A program made the translations under genes and the position numbers. This document shows positions 24,914 through 33,565 of a DNA stretch of 34,521 nucleotides, in pieces (positions within the stretch are counted from its first letter, which is position 1; each line of letters begins with the position of its first letter). The notes under the pieces were generated by a model. The model ran no database searches. It was not told the DNA's origin and saw only the letters and a program-made list of their open reading frames with translations. Origin of the DNA: Erysipelotrichaceae bacterium (lineage in GTDB: Bacteria; Bacillota_I; Bacilli_A; Erysipelotrichales; Erysipelotrichaceae); the NCBI GenBank assembly GCA_030528085.1, contig JAUMZN010000008.1:1-34521 (forward strand), read 5' to 3'.

Positions 24914-26782
24914 ATGCATAAAATGGATCTAACCCAATTCTTTCAAGGAAGAGAATTAAACTTATTTAACTATTTCGGTGCCCACCCTGAAAAAGATGGG
25001 GTATTCTTTGCGGTATATGCTCCAAACGCAAAAGAAATCTCCATCGTTGGTGATTTCAACGAATGGACTGAAGACATCGATACAATGAAAAAAGATAAAG
25101 ACGGTGTCTGGACTGCTCACGTCAAAAACGCAAAACTTGGTCAAGCCTACAAATATCGCATTACCCAATCAACAGGCCGTGTTCTCGACAAAATCGACCC
25201 ATTTGCGTTCAGCGCAAAACTTCGCCCTGAACACGATTCCATCATTTGCGATTTAACATTTGATCAATGGACAGACCAAAAATGGATGCAAGAAAGAAAC
25301 AAAGGTTTTGATACTCCTCTTTCTATCTATGAAATTAACCTCGGTTCTTGGCGTGATCGCAATATGCGCGTTGAGGAAATCGAAGGTGCCCCTGAACAAA
25401 ACGAAGATGGATTATTTGTGCACTACGACGATATCGTTGAAGAATTAATCGTTCACTGCCAAAAAAATCACTTCACACACGTTGAAGTCATGCCATTATC
25501 TGAATTCCCATTTGACGGTTCTTGGGGATATCAAGTTTCCGGCTTCTTCTCTGTCACAAGCCGCTATGGTACACCTTTAGAATTAAAACAATTCGTCAAC
25601 CGCATGCATGAAGCAGGAATCGGTGTCATTATGGACTTTGTTCCTGTGCACTTTGTTAAAGACGAATATGCGCTTGCTCATTTCGATGGCACACCATTAT
25701 ATGAATACGCCAAAGAAGAAGATGCGAATTCCGAATGGGGAACAAGTAACTTTGACTTATGGAAAGAATCTGTCCGTTCATTCTTGATGTCCGCTGCTAA
25801 CTATTGGCTCGAAGAATATCACTTCGATGGTTTGCGTATGGATGCGATCAGTAATGCGATTTTCTGGAAAGGCAATAAAATGCTTGGGGAAAACAAAGGT
25901 GCAACTGATTTTATCAAACGCATGAACTATACCCTCAATCAAAAATACGAAAACAAAATCTTGTTGATTGCTGAAGACTCAACAGACTTCCCTAACGTAT
26001 GTAAATCGACACTCGATGGTGGTTTAGGATTTGACTATAAATGGGATTTAGGTTGGATGAACGATACGCTCAACTACCTTAAACTCGACCCAATTTATCG
26101 TAAATGGCATCATAACGACATCACATTCTCAATGGCTTATTTCTATAGTGAACGCTTTATTTGTCCACTTAGCCACGATGAAGTCGTGCATGGCAAAGCG
26201 ACGATCGTTGATAAGATGTGGGGAAGCTACGATGATAAATTCGCTCAAGCCCGCGCTTTATATGCATACATGTTCACTCACCCAGGCAAAAAATTGAACT
26301 TCATGGGTAACGAACTCGGCATGCTGCGTGAATGGGATGAGATGAAAGGCTGCGATTGGTTCTTGCGTAAATATCCAATGCACAACTCTTTCGAAAAATT
26401 CTTTGGCGAATTAACTGGCGTATGCAGCGAAAGCGATGCATTCTATTATGGTTATGATCCAATGAACTTCCAATGGATCAATGCTGACGATGCTGATCAC
26501 AACGTCTTCTCCTTTATGCGTAAAGGATCCAAAGATGTTTACGTCATCATCCTCAACTTCTCGACTAACCCTTATACGATGCAATTCGGCGTTCCTCATG
26601 GTGGAATTTATGAACAAAGACTCAACACGCAATGGGAATGCTTCGGCGGTAAATTAACAACTCAAGCCGAAAACGTTAAAGCGATTCACTTACCAATGAA
26701 TGGCTTGCCTTGGCGTATTCGTGTCAACGTTCCAGCACTTGGCGCTGTGATTTATAAAGTTGATCGACCAGAAGAACAATAA
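24914..26782 (+). CDS. glgB: 1,4-alpha-glucan (glycogen) branching enzyme
   Basis: A 622-residue GH13 enzyme that cuts alpha-1,4 chains and rejoins them by alpha-1,6 links. An N-terminal CBM48 module (about 28-110: FAVYAPNAKEISIVGDFNEW) precedes the barrel. Active-site signatures: DFVPVHF (241-247), DGLRMDAIS with nucleophile D310, LIAEDST with acid/base E354, and LSHDEVVHGK with transition-state D422. SWGYQVSGFFSVTSRYGTP is the GlgB-specific stretch that separates it from alpha-amylases. AAGGAG precedes the ATG. It stands alone between two terminators, with no glgA, glgC, glgD or glgP in the window. Confidence 0.95.
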   Translation: MHKMDLTQFFQGRELNLFNYFGAHPEKDGVFFAVYAPNAKEISIVGDFNEWTEDIDTMKKDKDGVWTAHVKNAKLGQAYKYRITQSTGRVLDKIDPFAFSAKLRPEHDSIICDLTFDQWTDQKWMQERNKGFDTPLSIYEINLGSWRDRNMRVEEIEGAPEQNEDGLFVHYDDIVEELIVHCQKNHFTHVEVMPLSEFPFDGSWGYQVSGFFSVTSRYGTPLELKQFVNRMHEAGIGVIMDFVPVHFVKDEYALAHFDGTPLYEYAKEEDANSEWGTSNFDLWKESVRSFLMSAANYWLEEYHFDGLRMDAISNAIFWKGNKMLGENKGATDFIKRMNYTLNQKYENKILLIAEDSTDFPNVCKSTLDGGLGFDYKWDLGWMNDTLNYLKLDPIYRKWHHNDITFSMAYFYSERFICPLSHDEVVHGKATIVDKMWGSYDDKFAQARALYAYMFTHPGKKLNFMGNELGMLREWDEMKGCDWFLRKYPMHNSFEKFFGELTGVCSESDAFYYGYDPMNFQWINADDADHNVFSFMRKGSKDVYVIILNFSTNPYTMQFGVPHGGIYEQRLNTQWECFGGKLTTQAENVKAIHLPMNGLPWRIRVNVPALGAVIYKVDRPEEQ

Positions 26783-26796
26783 TTATCGTAAACTAT

Positions 26797-26824
26797 AAAG
26801 GCAGGGCGACTCCCTGCCTTTTCT
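26797..26824 (+). terminator. Terminator after glgB
   Basis: Perfect GC-rich stem AAAGGCAGGG / CCCTGCCTTT with loop CGACT, followed by TTC. The T-run is short but the stem is strong. Confidence 0.9.
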
Positions 26825-26849
26825 AATCCAAAACAATGAGGTGTATTTA

Positions 26850-27446
26850 ATGTCCCATTATTATGAATTCGATCAAAATCTCGATCGCAGTGAATTTGAA
26901 TTTTCTTTTGAACTTCATGGCCAAACTTTTCAAATGACTTCTTCTGCAGGAGTCTTTTCAAAAGAAGGTTTAGATACCGGTAGCCGCATTTTAATCGAGG
27001 CTTTACTTGAACATGGAACGCCAAGCCAAAAAGTTTTAGACTTAGGCTGCGGAATTGGCGTAATCGGCGTCGCTTTAGCATATTTTTGGAAATGCCCTGT
27101 TGTCGGCATTGATCCAAACAGCCAAGCTTGTCATCTCGCCAATAAAAACTATGCCAAATATCAAATCGATGCCACAGTCATCGAAAACGATCATCTCGAA
27201 GATGATCTTGGTTTATTTGATACGATCGTTCTCAACCCACCGATTCGTACGGGCAAAAAAGTCATTTATTCTTTATTTGAGCAATCCTCTCGCCATTTAA
27301 CGAACGATGGTTCTTTATGGATCGTCATCCGCAAGCAGCATGGTGCTCAAAGCGCTTGGGATTATCTAGAATCTTTAGGCTTAATATGCAAACGCGTCGT
27401 GCGCGATAAAGGATTCTGGGTCATTCAAGCAACCAAAACAAAGTAA
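26850..27446 (+). CDS. RsmC/YbxB-like class I methyltransferase
   Basis: A 198-residue SAM-dependent methyltransferase of the RsmC-like (MTS) family, equivalent to Bacillus YbxB; RsmC itself methylates guanine N2 in 16S rRNA. Seen: TSSAGVFSKEGLDTGSRIL, SAM motif I VLDLGCGIG (62-70), acidic loop VVGIDPN, catalytic motif LNPPIRTGK (128-136), and the LWIVIRKQHGAQSA strand. The ATG at 26850 follows GAGGTG; a GTG at 26841 lies inside that site and is rejected. It starts 25 bases after the glgB terminator and is followed after 20 bases by the kinase gene, so the two may be cotranscribed. The exact target base is not determinable. Confidence 0.85.
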   Translation: MSHYYEFDQNLDRSEFEFSFELHGQTFQMTSSAGVFSKEGLDTGSRILIEALLEHGTPSQKVLDLGCGIGVIGVALAYFWKCPVVGIDPNSQACHLANKNYAKYQIDATVIENDHLEDDLGLFDTIVLNPPIRTGKKVIYSLFEQSSRHLTNDGSLWIVIRKQHGAQSAWDYLESLGLICKRVVRDKGFWVIQATKTK

Positions 27447-27466
27447 ATCTAAAGGAGCGTGTTTTT

Positions 27467-28522
27467 ATGCAAGATCCTTATTATGAAGAAGATCTCGAAG
27501 ATAAATATTTAACTTATCTTTCGAATCTCTGGAAACAAAACTGGCTATTTATTGTTGCTTGGCTTTTAAGCGGTCTTTTGTTGGTCATTTTATCGTGGCT
27601 CTATTCCATTCCTTTTGATATTGCGTGGATGTTTATGTTAGTCAGCGGCTTTGGTTTGACCATTTATTTAGGCTTTTATTTGCGCCGCTTGCACGATGTG
27701 AAACATCTTTTGCATGCGGATAATTTTGAAATCGAAAAATATCCGGAAGAACTGCGCTCTTGTGTTTTAAAAATGCAACAGCTATCGAGACAAATTCAAG
27801 ATGTGAAATCACAAGCGCGCCACGATCAAAGTGAACTCGAAGATTACTTTTCGATGTGGGCGCATGAAGTGAAATTGCCTCTCGCGGCGATGGAACTGCA
27901 ATTATCTTTACCCCAGCCCGATTTAAAAGAAATCGCCAATTGTGAAAAACGCATTTCTCATTTCGTCCAACAAGCGATGATGTATGTGCGTCTTGATGGT
28001 TCGGATTATCGCATTCAAAAAGTTAATTTAGAAGAAGTCGTTCGTCCTTTGATCCGCGAACAATCCGCTACGTTTTTTGCGCGCAAATTAATCTTGGATT
28101 GCGATTTAAGTCCTTGTGAAGTGTATACCGATCGCAAATGGATTTCTTATGTCATCGAACAGCTGTTTTCCAATGCGATTAAATATTCGCAAGCCCACAA
28201 TACGATCACGATCAAAACTGAGGATAATTGCTTTGTCATTTACGATGAAGGTTGCGGAATTAATCCTGAAGACTTGCCGCGGATTTTCGAAAAAGGTTTT
28301 ACGGGCAAAAATGGTCATAACAACATCACTAGCTCTAGCGGGCTCGGTTTGTATTTAGCAAGCAAAGTGTGCGATAAACTCGGCTGTACATTAACGATTG
28401 AAAACCGCGACTACAATCTTTATCCAGCAATTGCCCTTGATGAAGATCATCCTGCATCCACTTCAAAAACAGGTGTCGTGGCAAAAATTCAATTCCCACC
28501 TGCTCTGTTTTTTAGAGCATAA
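27467..28522 (+). CDS. BceS-type intramembrane-sensing histidine kinase (no partner regulator nearby)
   Basis: A 351-residue sensor kinase with two helices (about 25-47 and 50-72) joined by only a few residues, so it has no extracellular sensor. This is the hallmark of intramembrane-sensing kinases that read a BceAB-type transporter. The catalytic core: H-box FSMWAHEVKLPL with H133, N-box LFSNAIKYS (N236), G1 DEGCGI (260-265), F-box IFEKGF (273-278), G2 SSGLGLYL (290-297). AAAGGAG precedes the ATG. It lies directly upstream of BceA- and BceB-like genes, but the gene in the usual response-regulator position is a methyltransferase. Confidence 0.92.
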   Translation: MQDPYYEEDLEDKYLTYLSNLWKQNWLFIVAWLLSGLLLVILSWLYSIPFDIAWMFMLVSGFGLTIYLGFYLRRLHDVKHLLHADNFEIEKYPEELRSCVLKMQQLSRQIQDVKSQARHDQSELEDYFSMWAHEVKLPLAAMELQLSLPQPDLKEIANCEKRISHFVQQAMMYVRLDGSDYRIQKVNLEEVVRPLIREQSATFFARKLILDCDLSPCEVYTDRKWISYVIEQLFSNAIKYSQAHNTITIKTEDNCFVIYDEGCGINPEDLPRIFEKGFTGKNGHNNITSSSGLGLYLASKVCDKLGCTLTIENRDYNLYPAIALDEDHPASTSKTGVVAKIQFPPALFFRA

Positions 28523-28566
28523 TTGCCTTACTTTAGCGTAAGACAATGGTAAGCCATCCTTATGGC
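28501..28566 (+). other. Three consecutive hairpins between kinase and ABC genes
   Basis: TGCTCT-GTTTTTT-AGAGCA (28501-28519) spans the end of the kinase gene. Then ATTGCCTTAC-TTTAGC-GTAAGACAAT (28522-28547) forms ten pairs with one mismatch, and GCCAT-CCTT-ATGGC (28553-28566) follows. No T-run follows the last, so simple termination is unlikely; RNA processing or attenuation in the operon is possible. Confidence 0.45.
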
Positions 28567-28615
28567 AAATTTCTTTGGTCATTTTTAAACTAAAGATACA
28601 TAAGAGGTGAATACT

Positions 28616-29407
28616 ATGGCATTACTTGAAGTACGAAATCTACAAAAAATATATAAATCACGCTTTTCTTCCGTTCAGGTTGAAGCATTGCACGATGTGT
28701 CTTTCCAAGTGGAACCAGGCGAATTCGTTGCGATCATGGGGGAAAGCGGATCCGGTAAATCGACTCTATTAAACTTGCTTGCGGTCCTCGATCAGCCAAC
28801 TGCAGGAAAAATCTATATCAATGGCCAAGACTGCGCATCGATTCCGAATAAAGAACTCAGCGCTTATCGCCGCAACCATTTAGGATTTATTTTCCAAGAC
28901 TATTCTTTATTAGATACGTTTACACTCAAAGACAACATCTTGTTGCCATTGGTGTTAAACAAAATGAAATACCCAGAAATGATCAAACAGCTAGAACCAC
29001 TAGCCAAAGAATTGTCGATTGAGCCATTTTTATTAAAATATCCTTATGAAGTCTCTGGCGGACAAAAACAAAGAGCCGCTGCTGCACGAGCATTGATTAC
29101 TCATCCCGAATTATTATTGGCGGATGAACCAACTGGAGCACTCGACTCAAAAAGCTCGCAATCTTTGCTCGAATTATTTGAATATTTGAACAACGAACAA
29201 AACCAGACGATCGTCATGGTTACTCACTCTGTTTCTGCAGCTAGCTATGCAAAACGTGTCCTCTTTATTAAAGACGGCAAGATTTTCCATCAGCTGTACC
29301 GGGCAGAGCATAGTCGTGAACAGTTCTATGAACAAATTTCAAATACATTGACGCTTTTGGCTTCCATGGAGGAAAACACATGCAAAGCGCCTTATACTTA
29401 CTCCTAG
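28616..29407 (+). CDS. BceA-type ABC transporter ATP-binding protein
   Basis: A 263-residue ATPase of the MacB/LolD class that powers peptide-antibiotic detoxification transporters. Walker A GESGSGKS (42-49), Q-loop FIFQDYSLLDTFT (91-103), signature VSGGQ (146-150) and Walker B LLLADEPTGALD (167-178) are canonical, with the switch histidine in MVTHSVSAA. The ATG at 28616 has AAGAGGTG upstream; a GTG at 28607 is inside the ribosome site. It overlaps the permease gene by 28 bases. Being the only BceA-like ATPase in the window, it may serve both permeases here. Confidence 0.93.
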   Translation: MALLEVRNLQKIYKSRFSSVQVEALHDVSFQVEPGEFVAIMGESGSGKSTLLNLLAVLDQPTAGKIYINGQDCASIPNKELSAYRRNHLGFIFQDYSLLDTFTLKDNILLPLVLNKMKYPEMIKQLEPLAKELSIEPFLLKYPYEVSGGQKQRAAAARALITHPELLLADEPTGALDSKSSQSLLELFEYLNNEQNQTIVMVTHSVSAASYAKRVLFIKDGKIFHQLYRAEHSREQFYEQISNTLTLLASMEENTCKAPYTYS

Positions 29408-31338
29408 CCCTACGCTCACTCAAAAAGAATTATCGAATCGCACTGCCTCTGTTTGGAGGGAGTGCTATTTTGGTTGCTCTTTTTTACTCGACGATGGCTT
29501 TGCCGCATTCATTGACTTATCACTTTGGTGTAGACTCGCTCTTTACCGGCGCTTATTTTGAACTCATTGAAATGATGTGCCAATTTTTGTTGGTGATCTT
29601 CTATCTCTATCTCAACGCCATTTGGAATAATACCCGTGCCAAAGAAAATGCCATTTTCACTTCATTAGGCATGGAAAAAGGCCAGCTCGTGCGCATTACG
29701 TTTTATCAGCTTGCCCTGTTTTATTTATCCTCATTAGTCGTCGGGATTGTCCTTGGCATATGCCTAGAAAAAGTTCTTTTATTATTTTTATTAAAGCTTT
29801 TAGGCCTTGAACCATTAGTCGGGCTTTATGTTTCGTTTGATGCGCTGAAAACGACCGCATTATTCATCTTGTTTTGTTACGGAATGTTGTTTGTATTCAG
29901 CACCATCAGCATTTTGCGTTCAAAGCCATTAGAACATCTACATGAACCACAAGATGGCGAAAAGCCGCTTAAAGCGCCTTATTTCTTCGCACTGCTCGGT
30001 TTGATTTCTCTGCTTTGCGGATATGGAATTGCGACCACAACGAGAGAAGAAATGTATTTAGTGGTCAATTTCTTCAATGCCGTTTTATTGGTCATCATCG
30101 GCACGTATTTGTTGTTTTTATACGGTTCATACATTTTATTGGAACTGCTTTGCCGCAATAAAAAGGCATATTATCAAACCCGCCATTTCATCTTTTGGTC
30201 CACCATGAAAGCGCAGCTGCGCAAAAACGCTTTAGCGCTAGCAAATATGTCGATTTTATCGACGATGCTTTTAATCACAAGTGCAACAACAATCACTTTG
30301 CAAATGTCGATTAAACCAACAATTGAAAAACGCTTCCCCAATGCTTTTCAAGTCACCATTCCTACGTTTAATGGTGTACTCAATCAAACCGAACAACCGA
30401 CAACGAAAATCCAATCGATACGCAATGAACTTAACGGTTTTGCCAGCGCGTATGATGTGGAATTTCAAAACTTAAGCATTCTTCCCTTCACGATCGTTTC
30501 TTTGCCTAAGCAAGACAATTATTCAGCCAGTGTGATTGCACTAGATGACTTAAATGAAATGCTCCACACCAACTACAAGCTCAATCAAAATGAATTGTAT
30601 GTTTTGGATGGTGACACTTTTAGCGATGAAGCAGCTATGCTGCAAGGATATGACGTCATATCGCTTGAAGATGATGATCGATTGTATTGGATTGCTGATT
30701 TAACGCCGGCATTAACGATTGTTGCCCCAGATGATTCAGATTTTAAGCCAATATATAATCAGCTTTTCCTCACCTTTGATTTATTCGATGCTAAGACAAA
30801 AGAAAAAATGCCTGAAAATGAAGCGACTGGTCAATTGATTTTTGACTTACTTGAACCGTATTTACGAGATCAATACGCCTATGTCTATTCGCGCTCTGAC
30901 TTTTCAGAAAATCTTAAATATGCCTATACGATGCTTTTAGTCTCTGGTCTATATATGACCATCATCTTCTTATTAGCCGTAATTTTGATTTTGTACTTCA
31001 AACAAATCACCCAAGGCCAAGAAGATCGCCGCCGTTTTAAAATTATGAAACATATCGGCTTAGAGCCTGAAGGATTGCGCCAGATTATTAACTCGCAAGT
31101 GCGAATCATGTTCTTTTCGCCATTAATCACTGCGCTGATCCATATCCTCTTTGCCTATCCACTTATTCAACAAATTTTAGACAGCATGACGTATCAAGCG
31201 TTCGACCACTTCTTTATCATATTGATCGCTTGTTTTATGATCTTTGCGTTCATTTACTGGATTACCTTTAGATTGACGGCAAGGTCTTACTACAAACTTG
31301 CATTGCTCAATGATCAAAACAACACACTCACGTTCTAA
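29380..31338 (+). CDS. BceB-type ABC transporter permease (first copy)
   Basis: A 652-residue FtsX-superfamily permease with the BceB layout: about ten transmembrane helices with a large extracellular domain (roughly residues 306-515) between helices 7 and 8. In the family this domain captures peptide antibiotics such as bacitracin and also signals to the BceS kinase. Helix-linking motifs include KENAIFTSLGMEKGQL, VIIGTYLLFLYGS and RRRFKIMKHIGLEPEGLRQI. GGAGG lies 7 bases before the ATG, within the ATPase gene. A bidirectional terminator separates it from the convergent second copy. Confidence 0.92.
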   Translation: MQSALYLLLALRSLKKNYRIALPLFGGSAILVALFYSTMALPHSLTYHFGVDSLFTGAYFELIEMMCQFLLVIFYLYLNAIWNNTRAKENAIFTSLGMEKGQLVRITFYQLALFYLSSLVVGIVLGICLEKVLLLFLLKLLGLEPLVGLYVSFDALKTTALFILFCYGMLFVFSTISILRSKPLEHLHEPQDGEKPLKAPYFFALLGLISLLCGYGIATTTREEMYLVVNFFNAVLLVIIGTYLLFLYGSYILLELLCRNKKAYYQTRHFIFWSTMKAQLRKNALALANMSILSTMLLITSATTITLQMSIKPTIEKRFPNAFQVTIPTFNGVLNQTEQPTTKIQSIRNELNGFASAYDVEFQNLSILPFTIVSLPKQDNYSASVIALDDLNEMLHTNYKLNQNELYVLDGDTFSDEAAMLQGYDVISLEDDDRLYWIADLTPALTIVAPDDSDFKPIYNQLFLTFDLFDAKTKEKMPENEATGQLIFDLLEPYLRDQYAYVYSRSDFSENLKYAYTMLLVSGLYMTIIFLLAVILILYFKQITQGQEDRRRFKIMKHIGLEPEGLRQIINSQVRIMFFSPLITALIHILFAYPLIQQILDSMTYQAFDHFFIILIACFMIFAFIYWITFRLTARSYYKLALLNDQNNTLTF

Positions 31339-31341
31339 AAC

Positions 31342-31388
31342 AAAAAGCACAATTCCAATCCTCGAATTGAGGACGAATTGTGCTTTTC
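31342..31388. terminator. Bidirectional terminator between the two convergent BceB-like genes
   Basis: Perfect stem AAAAGCACAATTC / GAATTGTGCTTTT with an inner TCCTC-GAATT-GAGGA stem. Both strands end in T-runs. Confidence 0.9.
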
Positions 31389-31450
31389 ATTTTGTTTGAT
31401 TTTAGATCGATGGAAAATCATGTGGGATCATCCATCGATTAGCTAAGTCT

Positions 31451-33367
31451 TTAAGCTTGTTGCGTAGCGATTTGATAATAAACGCGGGCGCTAAGCTTAT
31501 AGACCACGAAGTAACAAATCGCAAAGATCAAAATCGTAACGGCACATGCAAGGATAAATACCCAAGCATATGGCAATGACATCGCATATAAAATTTGTTT
31601 GATCAATGGGAAAGCAAAGCATAAGTGAACGATGGCGACAAGCAGTGGCAAGAAGAATACCGCAATAACTTGGTCATTGATGACTTTACGGATTTGTTTT
31701 TTCTCTAAACCAACTTTTTGTAAAATCGCAAAACGATCATGATCTTCATAGCCTTCTGAAATCTGCTTATAGTACATAATCAAAATAACAGAGACTAAGA
31801 ATAATAAGGAAAGATAGATTCCCACAAATAACATCGCGGAATACATACCTAGAAGACGCTCTGCCATCATATTTTTGTTCACATAGTTAACATAGATCGC
31901 TTCATTTGGAAATTGGGTCTGAAGCGCTTGGCCAAAGCTGTTTGCGATTTCTTGTTCGCGCTCTTCATCCATCACACCTTCCAAATCCCCATTCATCTGG
32001 ATTGTACTATATGTTGGCACAATGCCATTTTTTGAAAAATCGATCATCGCATCGATATGCGGCATTGGATTTGCGGACGGTTTGTCAACGTGCTCAACTA
32101 TTTCAAAATGTCTGCCTTCGACATCAAATCTGTCGACGTTCTCTTCTTGTCCTTGTAAAGGAATGAATTGTAAAACGACCGCTTGATTTGCTTCTAAGTT
32201 GACTGGATCTAAACCAAAATCTGCGGCATTGCTGATATCGTAAAGCGTTACTTGCATGCCTGAATCCAAATAGTATGACTTACTTGAATTTACCTGCATA
32301 TTACTTGTATCCATACCGACTTGTTGAGCAGTGTTTTGAATCGTCGGTAAAAGCTGATCGATTTGAATCGCAGAATCATCAGAAACTTGAACATTTAATG
32401 TATGTTGGGTTTTATAAGCTTGATCTACGGCTGTTCTTGCCCCAGCAAAAAGTGCTGATGTACTCGATAAAGTGACAAGAACCATCGTGGATAAAATCGC
32501 AATCGAAGCTAAAGATGCTGCATTTTGTTTTAAACGATATTTCATCGTCGATACGTTGATAAAATGGTTTGTCTTATAGAAATAGCGACGATTTTTCTGC
32601 AGAGCATTTAAGATCACCGTGGATCCATATAAGAACAACAAGTACGTGCCAATGATGACAAGGGTAACAGCTACAAAGAACAACATGACCGCTGTAACTG
32701 GATCTTCAATGGTGATCGCAATCCAATATCCAGCTCCTAAAGACAGAAAACCAAGTAATGCGAGCGGCCAATTGCTACGAATTTTCTTTTCGCCAGTTTT
32801 TTTGACTTGTTCTAGTGGATTGGTGCGAATTAAGGTCACAATTGAATATAAAGAAATCGCTAAATAACAAGCTCCGATCCATAAAGCACTATCGCGAATT
32901 GCACTTGGCATAATCGCAAAATCAATGATCAATGATGGAACCATCCATTCAAGGATTTGTACAGTCGCAAAGCTCATCAAAATCCCCAAAGGAATGCCGA
33001 TGACCATCGACAATAGGTAACAAATGATCATTTGATCGAGTTGAATTTGAATCAAGTGTTTGCGATCCATCCCTAAAATCGTGAACACCCCGTTTTCTTG
33101 TTTTTTATTTTTTAACCAAACGGAATTGAGATAGAAAAACAAGATAAACATAAAAATGCGAATGACGACGATTCCCATACTCATGACTAACAATAACTGC
33201 TGCCCTGAAAATCGCGTTGTATCATACAGGGAAGGCAAGACACAAATATTGGCGATCGATAAGTAAAGCGCCGTGATAAATGCCGAACCACAAATAAACG
33301 GTATCGAAATACGGTGATTTTTCTTGATTGATTGCGTGGCTAGACGTAAATAAATCCCATTAAACAT
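31451..33367 (-). CDS. BceB-type ABC transporter permease (second copy, inverted)
   Basis: A 638-residue paralogue of the upstream permease with the same ten-helix plan and an extracellular domain at about 310-510. Shared landmarks are KKNHRISIPF (first copy KKNYRIALPL), KQENGVFTILGMDRKHL, VIIGTYLLFLYGS and DRFAILQKVGLEKKQIRKV. The extracellular domains are unlike each other, so the two probably recognise different ligands. GAAGGA precedes the ATG, and an AGTATA (minus-strand TATACT) at 33402-33407 could be a -10 box. No ATPase or kinase gene adjoins it, which is unusual because BceB is normally cotranscribed with BceA. Confidence 0.9.
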   Translation of the reverse strand: MFNGIYLRLATQSIKKNHRISIPFICGSAFITALYLSIANICVLPSLYDTTRFSGQQLLLVMSMGIVVIRIFMFILFFYLNSVWLKNKKQENGVFTILGMDRKHLIQIQLDQMIICYLLSMVIGIPLGILMSFATVQILEWMVPSLIIDFAIMPSAIRDSALWIGACYLAISLYSIVTLIRTNPLEQVKKTGEKKIRSNWPLALLGFLSLGAGYWIAITIEDPVTAVMLFFVAVTLVIIGTYLLFLYGSTVILNALQKNRRYFYKTNHFINVSTMKYRLKQNAASLASIAILSTMVLVTLSSTSALFAGARTAVDQAYKTQHTLNVQVSDDSAIQIDQLLPTIQNTAQQVGMDTSNMQVNSSKSYYLDSGMQVTLYDISNAADFGLDPVNLEANQAVVLQFIPLQGQEENVDRFDVEGRHFEIVEHVDKPSANPMPHIDAMIDFSKNGIVPTYSTIQMNGDLEGVMDEEREQEIANSFGQALQTQFPNEAIYVNYVNKNMMAERLLGMYSAMLFVGIYLSLLFLVSVILIMYYKQISEGYEDHDRFAILQKVGLEKKQIRKVINDQVIAVFFLPLLVAIVHLCFAFPLIKQILYAMSLPYAWVFILACAVTILIFAICYFVVYKLSARVYYQIATQQA

Positions 33368-33488
33368 ATTTCATCCTTCTTCCTTCATCTTTTGTGTTTT
33401 CAGTATAAAAAGACAAAGAATAAGGATCCATCGACTCATCTTACAAAACTAGCCATCTCTTACATACAAGCTTACGTCTTTGAAAGAA

Positions 33489-33544
33489 CAAAAAACGAAG
33501 CACCATGCACGGATGATCTGTGCACGATTTGCTTCGTTTTTCTT
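33489..33544 (-). terminator. Terminator after the ZIP transporter gene
   Basis: On the plus strand AAAAACGAAGCA pairs with TTGCTTCGTTTTT, with an inner GCACG / TGTGC element. Read leftward from the ZIP gene it ends in GCTTCGTTTTTTG. T-runs on both sides allow bidirectional use. Confidence 0.85.
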
Positions 33545-33565
33545 CTATTTCTCGTTTATTTTGAT

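Noticed and set aside
28522..28566. Possible tRNA-like cloverleaf
   Set aside because: The hairpins are only two adjacent stems; there is no T-loop GTTCRA box, no anticodon arm layout and no acceptor stem.
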